Source: Gallibacterium anatis DSM 16844 = F 149 (GTDB lineage Bacteria > Pseudomonadota > Gammaproteobacteria > Enterobacterales > Pasteurellaceae). Taken from it: a stretch of DNA of 64,000 nucleotides. Location: positions 38,477 to 102,476 of the forward strand of contig NZ_KB903667.1 in NCBI RefSeq assembly GCF_000379785.1, written 5' to 3'. This document shows positions 10,102 to 19,262 of the stretch, piece by piece. The position numbers and the translations under genes were made by a program. The stretch's first letter is position 1. Each line of letters begins with the position of its first letter. The notes beneath the pieces are model-generated. The model made no database searches, was not told where the DNA came from, and saw only the letters and a list, made by a program, of their open reading frames with translations.

Positions 10102-11493
10102 ATGTCAGGGCTTTACCGACAACTTCCCTCTATTGATCGTTTACTGAAAACCGAAAGCGGTACTCGCCTGTTGGAAAAATATGGTCATAGTGCAACGGTT
10201 GCGACAATGCGTCATTTTTTACAGCAGGCAAGAGCGTTCATCAAAACATCGGCGCAATTACCGCCGTTTTGTGCCGATGAACAGACCTTTTTGCAGCAGC
10301 TGGAGTCAGCGTTGCAACAACAACGACAGCTTGCAATTCAGCCGGTGCATAACTTAACCGGAACGGTGTTACACACCAATTTAGGCAGAGCCATTTGGGC
10401 GCAAGCGGCACAACAGGCAGCATTACAGGCGATGCAACAGAATGTGGCGTTGGAATTTGATTTGCAACAGGGTAAGCGTGGGCATCGAGACCAAGCAATC
10501 AGTGAGTTATTGGCGCATTTAACCGGTGCGGAAGCGGCGTGTATCGTCAATAATAACGCTGCCGCCGTGCTGTTGATGTTGGCAACCTTTGCCAAAGATC
10601 GTGAGGTGATTATCTCTCGTGGCGAGCTGATCGAAATTGGCGGTGCTTTCCGTATTCCCGATATTATGCAACAGGCAGGTTGTAAATTGGTGGAAGTTGG
10701 CACCACAAACCGCACACACTTGCGTGATTATGCCCAAGCAATTAATGAAAATACCGCGTTTTTGTTGAAAGTGCATAGCAGCAATTATCAGATTGTCGGC
10801 TTTACCAAAAGTGTCAGCGAAGAAGAGCTGGTGCAGTTGGGGCAAGAGAAAAATATTCCGGTAATTACCGATTTGGGAAGCGGTGCGTTGATAGATTTTC
10901 GTGATTATGGTTTGCCGCACGAACCGCAAGTGCAACAAAAAGTGGCGGCAGGTGTGGATTTAATTTCGTTTTCCGGTGATAAATTATTGGGTGGGCCACA
11001 GGCAGGTATTATTGTCGGCAAAAAAGCATTGATTGAGCAGTTACAACAGCATCCGTTAAAACGGGTTTTGCGTTGTGATAAGGTGATTTTAAGTGCGTTG
11101 GAAGCCACTTTGCGTTTATATCTTGAGCCGGAAAATTTGCCTAAATCATTGCCGACATTAAGTGCACTCAGTAAAACAACGGCAGAATTGCAACCACAGG
11201 CACAGCAACTGTTGCAAGCGTTACAGACCAAGCTCGGAGATCGTTTCGATTTAATGATAGAGGCGTGCGATGCTCAAATCGGCAGTGGTGCACAACCAAT
11301 GACGAAAATTGCTTCTTTAGCAGTAACTTTGCAGGCAAAATCGGCGAAAAGTGAAGATCTGTATCAATTAATCACAATGTTGAAAACCTTATCCCAACCT
11401 ATTATCGGTCGGGTGGAAAATAATAAATTATGGCTGGATTTACGCAGTGTGGCGCAAATAGAAACATTATTAACAACGGTGAATGAATTATGA
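10102..11493 (+). CDS. selA: L-seryl-tRNA(Sec) selenium transferase
   Basis: SelA is a PLP-dependent homodecameric enzyme that converts Ser-tRNA(Sec) to Sec-tRNA(Sec) using selenophosphate. The 463-residue sequence matches the family length. The PLP-binding lysine is Lys294 within [14 protein letters not shown], and the [15 protein letters not shown] segment near residue 85 is a family signature. An AGGAA RBS lies 6 bp before the ATG. The stop overlaps the selB start by 4 bp, indicating coupling, and selC is divergent at about 110 bp. Confidence 0.98.
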   Translation: MSGLYRQLPSIDRLLKTESGTRLLEKYGHSATVATMRHFLQQARAFIKTSAQLPPFCADEQTFLQQLESALQQQRQLAIQPVHNLTGTVLHTNLGRAIWAQAAQQAALQAMQQNVALEFDLQQGKRGHRDQAISELLAHLTGAEAACIVNNNAAAVLLMLATFAKDREVIISRGELIEIGGAFRIPDIMQQAGCKLVEVGTTNRTHLRDYAQAINENTAFLLKVHSSNYQIVGFTKSVSEEELVQLGQEKNIPVITDLGSGALIDFRDYGLPHEPQVQQKVAAGVDLISFSGDKLLGGPQAGIIVGKKALIEQLQQHPLKRVLRCDKVILSALEATLRLYLEPENLPKSLPTLSALSKTTAELQPQAQQLLQALQTKLGDRFDLMIEACDAQIGSGAQPMTKIASLAVTLQAKSAKSEDLYQLITMLKTLSQPIIGRVENNKLWLDLRSVAQIETLLTTVNEL

Positions 11494-13328
11494 TTATAGT
11501 CACAGCGGGACACGTTGATCACGGCAAAACCGCTTTATTGCAGGCGTTGACAGGCACGAATGCGGATCGCCTTCCGGAAGAGAAAAAGCGCGGAATGACG
11601 ATTGACCTTGGGTATGCCTATTTGCCGGTTGGCGATCGTATTTTAGGTTTTATCGATGTGCCGGGGCACGAAAAATTTCTCTCCAATATGTTGGCAGGAT
11701 TAGGCGGTGTTGATTATGCAATGTTAATGGTGGCGGCGGATGAGGGCATTAAGCCGCAAACCGTTGAGCATTTAACGTTGTTGCATTTATTACAGTTTAA
11801 GCAAATTATTATCGTGATTACCAAAGCGGATCGTGCCGATTCGACACAAATCGCGCAATTATTGCAGCAAATTCGCCAACAATTCCCATTTTTAGCGCAA
11901 AGTCCGGCATTTATCACCTCTGCCTATTCCGGTCAGGGCATTGATGAGTTAAAGCAGTATTTATTAAAACTGGAAAATTTGCGTGAACAAAATAAACCGT
12001 TCCGTTATGCGATTGACCGCGTATTTACATTAAAAGGCGCAGGTTTGGTGGTAACAGGTACGGTGTTTGGCGGCAAAGTTTCCGTAGGAGATGAAATTTA
12101 TCTGTCCTCGACACAACAGACGGTTCGAGTGAAAACCATTCACGCTCAGAATCAAGATGCACCGAGCGGCATTGCCGGGCAGCGTGTGGCGTTAAATCTT
12201 GCTACTGATTTGAGTAAAGCGGAAATTGAACGCGGCGATTGGCTCACCGGTTTGGCAACAATGCCAGCCAGTGATCGCATCACGGTTAAACTCAACCCGA
12301 ATCAAACGTTAAATGACAGCCAAGCAGTGCATATTTATTATGCGGCGAATCACACCATCGGTAAAATGAATCGATTAATCAGCGGCAACAATGAGCTGGT
12401 TGAAGTGATAATGGACAAACCGTTGTTGATGGCGGTTGGGGATAAATTAATTTTACGCAGTGCCGATGATCAACAGACATTAGCCGGTGCAACTGTGTTG
12501 GAGATTAACTCACCGAAACGGCACAAACGCACAGCGGAACGTTTGAGTTATTTGCAAGCATTATTACAGTGTGCGAACAGCGTTGAACGGATTAAATGTT
12601 ATCTGCAAAATCAGGCATTGGCGACAGCGCAGCTGCAATGGATGGAGCAGCTGACAACAGAACAGCTGCAACATTTACAACAGCAACAACATCTGCTTTT
12701 ATATCGTGATTGGGTGTTTTCATTGCATTACCAACAGCAACAGCAGCAAACGTTGTTACAACATTTGGCACAGTTTCACCAACAGCATCAGGATCAACAG
12801 GGTGTCAGCAAAGCTCGTTTATGGCGAATGAGTGCATTACATCAGCCGATGGCATTAATTTTCCATTTTATTGATCAACTGACAGCGCAGCAGCAAATGT
12901 TGCAAGCTAACGGTTGGTTGCATTTGCCGGAACATCAGATCAATTTCACTGCTGAGGAGCAGCAGTTATGGCAAGCGGTGGAGGCGGAATTTGCAAAAAC
13001 AGCGCAGCCGATTTGGGTGCGTGATATGGCAACAGCCTTAGCGTTGGATGAGCAAGAGATGCGCCGCTTTATGTATAAAGCGGGAAAAATGGGGTTATTA
13101 ATTCCGATTGTGAAGGATCGTTTTTTCCGCCAACAACAGATTCAGCGTTTTGCGCAATGGTTAAAAGTTTATCTTAAACATCATCAGCAAATTTCAGTGA
13201 ATGAGTTTCGTGATCAGCTTGGCTTCGGGCGAAAATTATCGGTGCAGTTAATCGAATATTTTGATCGTTCGGGCTTTTTGCGGCGAAAAGGAAATTATCA
13301 TTTATTAAGAGATGAAGATGCTTTTTAA
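11490..13328 (+). CDS. selB: Selenocysteine-specific elongation factor SelB
   Basis: SelB is the dedicated EF-Tu-like GTPase that brings Sec-tRNA(Sec) to UGA codons marked by a SECIS hairpin. G1 ([11 protein letters not shown]), G3 (DVPGHEKF) and G4 (TKAD) motifs lie in the first 120 residues, followed by beta-barrel domains and four C-terminal winged-helix domains that bind the mRNA hairpin (about 370-612). The 612-residue length is normal. The stretch around residues 385-435 is unusually rich in Gln, matching the CAG/CAA-rich DNA there. Confidence 0.98.
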   Translation: MIIVTAGHVDHGKTALLQALTGTNADRLPEEKKRGMTIDLGYAYLPVGDRILGFIDVPGHEKFLSNMLAGLGGVDYAMLMVAADEGIKPQTVEHLTLLHLLQFKQIIIVITKADRADSTQIAQLLQQIRQQFPFLAQSPAFITSAYSGQGIDELKQYLLKLENLREQNKPFRYAIDRVFTLKGAGLVVTGTVFGGKVSVGDEIYLSSTQQTVRVKTIHAQNQDAPSGIAGQRVALNLATDLSKAEIERGDWLTGLATMPASDRITVKLNPNQTLNDSQAVHIYYAANHTIGKMNRLISGNNELVEVIMDKPLLMAVGDKLILRSADDQQTLAGATVLEINSPKRHKRTAERLSYLQALLQCANSVERIKCYLQNQALATAQLQWMEQLTTEQLQHLQQQQHLLLYRDWVFSLHYQQQQQQTLLQHLAQFHQQHQDQQGVSKARLWRMSALHQPMALIFHFIDQLTAQQQMLQANGWLHLPEHQINFTAEEQQLWQAVEAEFAKTAQPIWVRDMATALALDEQEMRRFMYKAGKMGLLIPIVKDRFFRQQQIQRFAQWLKVYLKHHQQISVNEFRDQLGFGRKLSVQLIEYFDRSGFLRRKGNYHLLRDEDAF

Positions 13329-13360
13329 TAAGATAAATGTAAAGAATAGTTAACAATAGG

Positions 13361-13389
13361 TACAAATTACACATCATTTGTTCTATAAT
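13361..13389 (+). promoter_or_regulatory. Promoter for the type I secretion operon
   Basis: A perfect -10 TATAAT at 13384-13389 has a weak -35 (TACAAA, 13361-13366) 17 bp upstream, about 35 bp before the TolC-like start codon. Confidence 0.5.
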
Positions 13390-13424
13390 TACGCGATTTT
13401 TAAATCGGTTAAGGAAAATAGTTT

Positions 13425-14681
13425 ATGACACGAAATTATTTCACCTATTCCATTCTCGTTTTGGGATTATGTTTATCCGGCGTCAGCTATGCAGCGAATA
13501 GCCAAAATACAGAATTGAAACAAATTTTATCTCGTGCCTTTGCAAAAGATCCGGAGTTATTGGAAGCCAAAGCCAATACGATGATTGCGCACAGCCAAAC
13601 TGAACAAGCGATTTCCGGACATTATCCGACCATCTCGGTGTTCGGGCGGCAATCATTGGAAGATTATTCTCGTTATAATACCAATGACCGTAACAACAAA
13701 TTCACGCCCGGTGCGCAGGCGAATTTGAATCTTTATTCTTTCGGAGCGGTTGAAAAAAAGGTCGCCTATTCCGAAGCCAATGAAGCCTCTTTTCGTTATA
13801 AATATGATGAAACCAAAGAGAATATTGCTTACAAAATTACGGAACTCTATTTAATGGCGATCCGCAGTAAAGATGCGATTGCGGCACAGCAACGCGGTTT
13901 GGCACGTTTACGCAGTATTATCGGTGAAATTGAAGCAATTGCGGATAATGATGAAGGTCGCCGTTCCGAATTAGTGCAGGCGGAAGCGCGTATGTTTGCG
14001 GTGGAACAGCAACAAAATACCTCTGAGCGTGAATTACAGGATGCATTAAGCCAATTACAACGTTATTCCGGTAAAGCGGTAAAAGCCAACGGTTTGGCAG
14101 ATCCGTTTAAAGGGATGACTGCAGCGCAACTGAAAAAACGCTATTCGCAAAATCAATATTTACACCCGTCCTACCAAACTGCACAGGCAAAAATTACCAG
14201 TGCACACGCCGGTGTCGAAGCTGAACGTGCGAGCCGTTATCCGAAATTGGATTTAGTCGGACAAGCAACCAAAGAGGATCGTCAGGTTTATCTCAATGTT
14301 TCTTGGGATATGTTCAACCGTGCTTCTTCATACAGCGTACAGGAAAAAGCACAAACTTTGGAAGCGGAAAAAAGCCGTTTGGAACAGACCAAATTGGATT
14401 TAGAAGAGAAAACCAGAACCGCATTAATCAACTTGGAAGAGTACCGCCGTCAAATCGGTACCTTATCAAAACAGGTTAATTCACTTTATGAAGTTACCAA
14501 CTTCTATAAATTACAATTCCAAATTGCAAAACGTTCATTATTGGATTTATTGAATGCGGAAAATGAGCTGTTAAGTGCTGAATTAAGCCGAGTTTCCACA
14601 GAATATCAATTACGTCATTCCGTTTTGGATTACCTTTATTCACAAGGGATGACCACCAAATGGGCTACTGATCTTAAATAG
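13425..14681 (+). CDS. TolC-family outer membrane protein of a type I secretion system
   Basis: This 418-residue protein has a signal peptide (about residues 1-23, ending SYAANS) and the two-fold repeated long helical organisation of TolC-family outer-membrane efflux proteins. Segments such as AFAKDPELLEAKAN near the N-terminus and SLLDLLNAENELLSAE near residue 370 are typical of each half. It is the first gene of a three-gene operon with an exporter ATPase (15 bp downstream) and an HlyD-type adaptor. The set resembles LapE-LapB-LapC type systems that export large RTX adhesins; the specific substrate is unknown. Confidence 0.9.
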   Translation: MTRNYFTYSILVLGLCLSGVSYAANSQNTELKQILSRAFAKDPELLEAKANTMIAHSQTEQAISGHYPTISVFGRQSLEDYSRYNTNDRNNKFTPGAQANLNLYSFGAVEKKVAYSEANEASFRYKYDETKENIAYKITELYLMAIRSKDAIAAQQRGLARLRSIIGEIEAIADNDEGRRSELVQAEARMFAVEQQQNTSERELQDALSQLQRYSGKAVKANGLADPFKGMTAAQLKKRYSQNQYLHPSYQTAQAKITSAHAGVEAERASRYPKLDLVGQATKEDRQVYLNVSWDMFNRASSYSVQEKAQTLEAEKSRLEQTKLDLEEKTRTALINLEEYRRQIGTLSKQVNSLYEVTNFYKLQFQIAKRSLLDLLNAENELLSAELSRVSTEYQLRHSVLDYLYSQGMTTKWATDLK

Positions 14682-14696
14682 AAAATAAAAACAGTT

Positions 14697-16877
14697 ATGA
14701 AGTTAATTATTGAAAATGTTGCATTGGCAACACAAATTTTAGGGTCGCCACTTTCTGTGGCGACACTTGCTTCTCACACCATTCGCCGCAACGGCAATAA
14801 TCTTGATTTCTCATCATTATGCGAATATCTGCGTAGCGAAGGTTTTGAGAACAGTTTATCGCACCGCTCGCTGAATGAAATTCCCTCTTTGGCGGTGCCG
14901 GTGATTTTAATTTTACAAAATGAAGAAGCGGCGGTAGTTACTGCAATTGATGTCAACGAAGAGGGTAAACGCCTTTACACCGTTACCCACACGGATGGCT
15001 TAAAACAGCAGATTGCCGAAGCGGATTTGGCAGCGAAATATCTTGGTTATTGCTGGTTTATTAAGCCGAAAGTGGAGAAAGATATTCGCTCCGAATTGCC
15101 GGAATATTCGTTGCCGAAGAGCTGGTTTTTCCGCATTATTTGGCGTTTCAAAAAATATTATTATCAGGTGATTGCGGCGACATTTATTATCAATTTCCTC
15201 GCCTTAATCAGTTCACTCTATGTAATGAATGTGTATGACCGGGTAATTCCTAATCAGGCATATGAAACCTTATGGGTGTTGAGTATCGGCGTAATTTTGG
15301 CAATCAGTTTTGAGTTTGCCGCCAAAATGATACGTGGACATTTAACAGATGTGGCAGGTAAAAAAGCCGATCTAATTATTAGTGCGATGTTGTTTCGGCG
15401 AGTAATGGCATTGAAGTTGCAGAATCGTCCGGTTTCTTCCGGTTCTTATGCTAATAACTTACGTGATTTTGAGTCGGTGCGTGAATTTTTAACTAGTGCC
15501 AGTTTGCTGACTTTGGTTGATTTACCATTCTTATTGCTGTTTGTTACTGTAATTTGGATTGTCGCTGGCAAATTGGCATTGGTACCGGCGATTATTATTC
15601 CTTTGGTGATTGTTATCGGTATTTTGGCACAGGCCCCACTTTCCCGTGCCATTAATGAATCAATGCGTGAATCTTCACAACGTCAAGGGTTGGTGGTGGA
15701 AGCAATAGAGGGGATTGAAACTATTAAAAATAACAATGCAATGTCGTGGGCGCAGAAGCGTTGGGATTTTTATACCGCAAAAAGTTCTTTTTCCTCAATT
15801 AAAGTAAAAGATACCAGTAATTTTGTGGTCAATTTAATCACCGCTTTGCAACAGTTAAACACTGTAATTCTAGTAATTTTCGGTACTTATTTGATTCATA
15901 GTGAAGATCCGAGCAGCCGTATCACAATGGGGGCATTGATAGCTTCTGTCATTCTTTCTGGGCGAGCATTAGCACCGTTGGGACAAATTGCTGGATTAGC
16001 AACGCGTTTCCAACAGGCGTGGTTGGCATTAAAAGGGGTGGAAGGTATTGTTTCCAAACCGATTGATAAACCGGCGGATCGTGAATATGTCAGTTTGAAG
16101 CAGGTTTCCGGCCATTTGCAATTTAATCACGTCTCTTTTAAATATCAGGAAGACAGCCAACCGGCATTGCAAGATTTTAACCTAATTGTACGTCCGGGTG
16201 AGAAAGTAGGGGTATTGGGTAAAATTGGCAGTGGAAAATCTACAGCGTTGAAATTAGGTGTTGGTTTGTATGATCCGAGCAAAGGGAACATCACGTTGGA
16301 CGGCATCAACCTCAAACAGCTTGACCCTTACTATTTGCGCAATCAGGTGCTGTTATTGGAACAAAATCCACGTTTATTCTTAGGCACATTGCGTGAAAAC
16401 TTGGATATCGGTCGAATGGACTCCTTCCCGAGCGATCAAACCCTATTAGTAGCGTTGCAACGTTTCGGCTTGTTAGGCTTAGTGCAAAACCATCCGCGAG
16501 GATTGGATATGTATCTTGGGGAAAATGGTTTAGGGCTATCCGGTGGGCAAAAACAGGCAGTGGCATTGGCTCGTATGACGTTAAAAGATCCGAAAGTAGT
16601 GTTGTTGGATGAACCTACTACTGGGTTGGATCAATTCCACGAACAACAGGCTTTGGTAGGTTTGTCACAATGGGTACAAAATCGTACGTTAGTGGTAGTT
16701 ACACATCGTCCGCAAGTGTTGCAGTTGGTTGACCGTGTGATTGTGGTGGATAACGGCAAAGTGGTGATGGATGGGCCGAAAGATGCCGTATTGAAACGTT
16801 TGGCGCAGCCGCAACAACAGGAAGCTGAAGCCACTGTAAAAATCGAGCATCGTGGCAATGACACAGAAAATAAATAG
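14697..16877 (+). CDS. Type I secretion ABC transporter (HlyB/LapB-like ATPase/permease)
   Basis: This 726-residue half-transporter energises type I export. Residues 1-135 form a C39-peptidase-like domain without a catalytic cysteine in the usual N-terminal position, so it is probably the degenerate substrate-docking kind seen in HlyB-type exporters rather than a leader peptidase. Six membrane segments follow (about 155-430). The nucleotide-binding domain shows Walker A GKIGSGKST (residues 508-516), the signature LSGGQKQAV and Walker B VVLLDEPTTGLD. The HlyD-like partner begins 9 bp after its stop. Confidence 0.95.
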   Translation: MKLIIENVALATQILGSPLSVATLASHTIRRNGNNLDFSSLCEYLRSEGFENSLSHRSLNEIPSLAVPVILILQNEEAAVVTAIDVNEEGKRLYTVTHTDGLKQQIAEADLAAKYLGYCWFIKPKVEKDIRSELPEYSLPKSWFFRIIWRFKKYYYQVIAATFIINFLALISSLYVMNVYDRVIPNQAYETLWVLSIGVILAISFEFAAKMIRGHLTDVAGKKADLIISAMLFRRVMALKLQNRPVSSGSYANNLRDFESVREFLTSASLLTLVDLPFLLLFVTVIWIVAGKLALVPAIIIPLVIVIGILAQAPLSRAINESMRESSQRQGLVVEAIEGIETIKNNNAMSWAQKRWDFYTAKSSFSSIKVKDTSNFVVNLITALQQLNTVILVIFGTYLIHSEDPSSRITMGALIASVILSGRALAPLGQIAGLATRFQQAWLALKGVEGIVSKPIDKPADREYVSLKQVSGHLQFNHVSFKYQEDSQPALQDFNLIVRPGEKVGVLGKIGSGKSTALKLGVGLYDPSKGNITLDGINLKQLDPYYLRNQVLLLEQNPRLFLGTLRENLDIGRMDSFPSDQTLLVALQRFGLLGLVQNHPRGLDMYLGENGLGLSGGQKQAVALARMTLKDPKVVLLDEPTTGLDQFHEQQALVGLSQWVQNRTLVVVTHRPQVLQLVDRVIVVDNGKVVMDGPKDAVLKRLAQPQQQEAEATVKIEHRGNDTENK

Positions 16878-16886
16878 GTTTGAGTA

Positions 16887-18227
16887 ATGAGCGATAAAAA
16901 TAACGAAAACAAAAAGGATAACGGACAAAGCGGCGAGCACAAAAAGCAGTCCGCTAACCAAGCAACGCCGCCGAGTACCGAAGTCAAAAAAGCTGAACAG
17001 TCGCAAATGCCGGCAGAAAAGGTCAACAGCAAGGATTTACGCCTGTTAAATGACCTCAATGCCGCCTTGCAGGTGGAAAAACACACAGGTTCATTTGCAA
17101 TGATTTGGTTGTTGGGCGCATTTTTAGTGGTGTTCCTCATCTGGTCTTATTTCAGCAAAATTGAAGAAGTAACTCGTGGACAAGGCACAATTATTCCCAA
17201 CAGCCGTGAACAGATTATCCAAAGTTTAGATCCCGGCATTTTGGATAAAATGATGGTGCGTGAAGGGGATTTGGTGGAAAAAGGGCAGGTGTTATTAAAA
17301 CTGGACGACACCAGAAGTTCCGCTATTTTGCGTGAAACACAAGCGAAAGTGGATAACTTGGAAGCGATCACCACCCGTTTGAAAGCTGAAATTTCAGGGC
17401 AAACACCGGTTTTTCCGGAAAAAATTCCGCAAGAGATTAAAGATCGTGAAATGGAAGTCTATAAAGCGAAGAAACAGGCACTGGAAGAAGCAGTGAAAAC
17501 CTTGCGTGACAGTAAAGCCTATCTTGATTCCGAAATTGCCTTGACAGAGCCAATGGTGGCGAAAGGAGCGGTTTCGCAAGTGGAATTGTTGCGAATGAAA
17601 CGCTCCGCAAATGATATGGCGTTGCAGATTTCCGAACGTGAACATAAATATATCACTGATGCCGGTAATGAATTGGTGCGAGTGCAGGGCGATCTTGATC
17701 AAGCGAAAGAAAACCTCGCCGCACGTGCCGATCCGGTGGAACGCTCTTTAATTCGTGCACCATTAAAAGGGATTGTGAAAAATATCCGGATTAACACCAT
17801 CGGTGGTGTCATTTCCGCCGGACAGGATATTATGGAAATCGTGCCGGTGGAGGATAATCTGTTGGTGGAAGCCTATATTAACCCGAAAGATGTGGCTTAT
17901 ATTCGCCCGGGAATGAAAGCGGTGGTGAAATTAACCGCTTATGATTATGCGATTTACGGCGGCTTGGACGGCATTGTGACCTTATTAAGTCCGAGTACTT
18001 TGCAGGATAAACGTCAACCGAGCGATTTAAATCTGAACCCGAACAACTCGTTCTATCGTGTGTTGGTAAAAACCAACGGCAGCCATTTAACCGATAAAAA
18101 CGGCCACGAATTACCGGTATTACCGGGGATGATTGCGACTGTGGATATTAAAACCGGTGAGAAAACGGTATTCCAATACTTAATCAAACCGATTACACGT
18201 ATGAAGCAGGCGTTACAGGAAAGGTAA
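16887..18227 (+). CDS. HlyD-family type I secretion periplasmic adaptor
   Basis: The 446-residue membrane fusion protein has a cytosolic, highly charged N-terminus of about 60 residues, one transmembrane segment (near residues 72-92, FAMIWLLGAFLVVFLIW), then lipoyl/beta-barrel parts flanking a coiled-coil hairpin. The SLIRAPLKGIVKNIRI segment near residue 287 is the conserved HlyD motif. It bridges the ABC transporter and the TolC-like protein encoded just upstream. A strong terminator follows, so the adhesin gene 1 kb downstream is not in this operon. Confidence 0.95.
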   Translation: MSDKNNENKKDNGQSGEHKKQSANQATPPSTEVKKAEQSQMPAEKVNSKDLRLLNDLNAALQVEKHTGSFAMIWLLGAFLVVFLIWSYFSKIEEVTRGQGTIIPNSREQIIQSLDPGILDKMMVREGDLVEKGQVLLKLDDTRSSAILRETQAKVDNLEAITTRLKAEISGQTPVFPEKIPQEIKDREMEVYKAKKQALEEAVKTLRDSKAYLDSEIALTEPMVAKGAVSQVELLRMKRSANDMALQISEREHKYITDAGNELVRVQGDLDQAKENLAARADPVERSLIRAPLKGIVKNIRINTIGGVISAGQDIMEIVPVEDNLLVEAYINPKDVAYIRPGMKAVVKLTAYDYAIYGGLDGIVTLLSPSTLQDKRQPSDLNLNPNNSFYRVLVKTNGSHLTDKNGHELPVLPGMIATVDIKTGEKTVFQYLIKPITRMKQALQER

Positions 18228-18249
18228 TGTTAGTTTGAGATGAGGGGGG

Positions 18250-18275
18250 AAGCGCGGTTTTACCGCGCTTTTTTT
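18250..18275 (+). terminator. Rho-independent terminator of the type I secretion operon
   Basis: A 9-bp GC-rich stem (AAGCGCGGT / ACCGCGCTT) with a TTT loop is followed by a run of T, 23 bp after the HlyD-like stop codon. Confidence 0.9.
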
Positions 18276-18450
18276 GTTATTTGGTTTTAGGTTTCGATCT
18301 AAAGGCGACTTACTTTTACTGCGGCTGCGCCTTGCATTGATGCTTTGGTTTCTCTCAAGGGGCGATTTCATTTTTCTGTGGTAAGTTTGGGTTTCGCCCA
18401 AAGGGTAACCCCATTTTACTGCGGCGAGTTTAGGTTTCGCCTAAAGGCGA

Positions 18451-18480
18451 CCTACTTTCTTACTTGTGTAAGAAAGTAGG
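18451..18480. repeat. Perfect 13-bp hairpin
   Basis: CCTACTTTCTTAC (18451-18463) is the exact complement of GTAAGAAAGTAGG (18468-18480) around a TTGT loop. It lies inside the palindromic island. Confidence 0.85.
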
Positions 18481-18491
18481 CAAAGAACACA

Positions 18492-18650
18492 CCCCCTGAC
18501 AACTTGCTGTTCTTCATTTCGCGGAGTGGCAGACGGAGAATTTTTAAACTCGCCCCCATTTTAACTGCCACTGCGTGGCAAAATGGGGACTCAAACACGA
18601 AAAATTCTCCTAGCCACTTCGCCGCTCATTCAGGCAAGTTGTAAAGGGGG
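18492..18650. repeat. Nested inverted repeat, about 159 bp
   Basis: The outer stem pairs CCCCCTgACAACTTGC with GCAAGTTGTaAAGGGGG. A middle stem pairs GAGAATTTTT with AAAAATTCTC, and the inner stem pairs CCCCATTTT/GCCAC with GTGGC/AAAATGGGG around a TGC loop. The nesting around one centre (about 18572) would allow a long cruciform or folded RNA. Confidence 0.8.
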
Positions 18651-18744
18651 ATTTGGGGATTTTATCTTGTTCAGTGAAAATTTTTAATCGTGAAATCGTG
18701 TCTTTAATTTATTTCCAATCACAAATTTCGATAAAAGCACTAAT

Positions 18745-18888
18745 GGGTTCCCTTTAACGCTTGCCCGAATGCAGGGAAGATTTTCAGGCAAAAAAAGTGT
18801 TAATTTTTCGAGCTTGCTCGAAAAATCTGTTTTTTTGCCGCCCGGAAAATCTGACCGGAATGAGGAAAAGCAAGCGTTCAGGGTGCCC
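18745..18888. repeat. Nested inverted repeat, about 144 bp
   Basis: Paired segments around a centre near 18816 are GGG..CCC with GGG..CCC at the ends, AACGCTTGC with GCAAGCGTT, AGATTTTC with GAAAATCT, GGCAAAAAAA with TTTTTTTGCC, and ATTTTTCGAGC with GCTCGAAAAAT at the apex. Five successive stems share the same centre. Confidence 0.8.
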
Positions 18889-19262
18889 TTTCTTTTCCCC
18901 CATTTTCTTTGGGCAAGCAAAGAAAATGGGGTCGCCCTTTGGGCGAAACCAAAGTATCAATGCAAGGCGCAGCCGCAGTAAAAGTAAGTCACCTTTACAT
19001 CGAAACCAAACCAAATTTCAACGCCACTCCAAAAAAAACACTCCAAAATAAAATATTGTTACTCTAAAAAATAAAATTTTAGCTTAAATCATTAAAAAAT
19101 TATGAATAGAAAGTTATTTTTATATTTACCTAAACTTAGGTAAAGGCTAAAATCTTGCAGATTTATTTTCGTGTCTATAACGTGAACTTACAATTCAATC
19201 GAAACAAGCTTTTTGTGCGGTAGGCTTTTTTTAGCAACAAATCATAATGTTGAGGGTAATTT

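Larger units (their letters stand above)
18283..19010. repeat. Palindromic repeat island with ~85-bp inverted arms
   Basis: This gene-free stretch of about 730 bp is bounded by near-identical inverted arms: 18283-18368 and 18929-19010 (reverse complement). They share a core with CTTACTTTTACTGCGGCTGC followed by GCCTTGCATTGAT. Inside lie three perfect or nested hairpins (18451-18480, 18492-18650, 18745-18888) and several copies of a GGTTTCGCCYAAAGGCGACC-like unit (near 18290, 18390, 18430, 18930). Short open frames here are side effects of the symmetry; none has an RBS or recognisable product. The region from 19011 to 19262 holds only AT-rich sequence upstream of the adhesin. Similar structured intergenic repeats occur in other gammaproteobacteria from memory, but the element type is not identified. 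Confidence 0.75.

Noticed and set aside
13425..18227. Multidrug efflux pump instead of type I secretion
   Set aside because: The ABC protein has a C39-like N-terminal domain and the HlyD-family adaptor has a long coiled coil, which fit protein export.
18684..19051. Short open frames on both strands in the palindromic island
   Set aside because: They follow from the inverted symmetry, lack RBSs, overlap each other and resemble no protein family.
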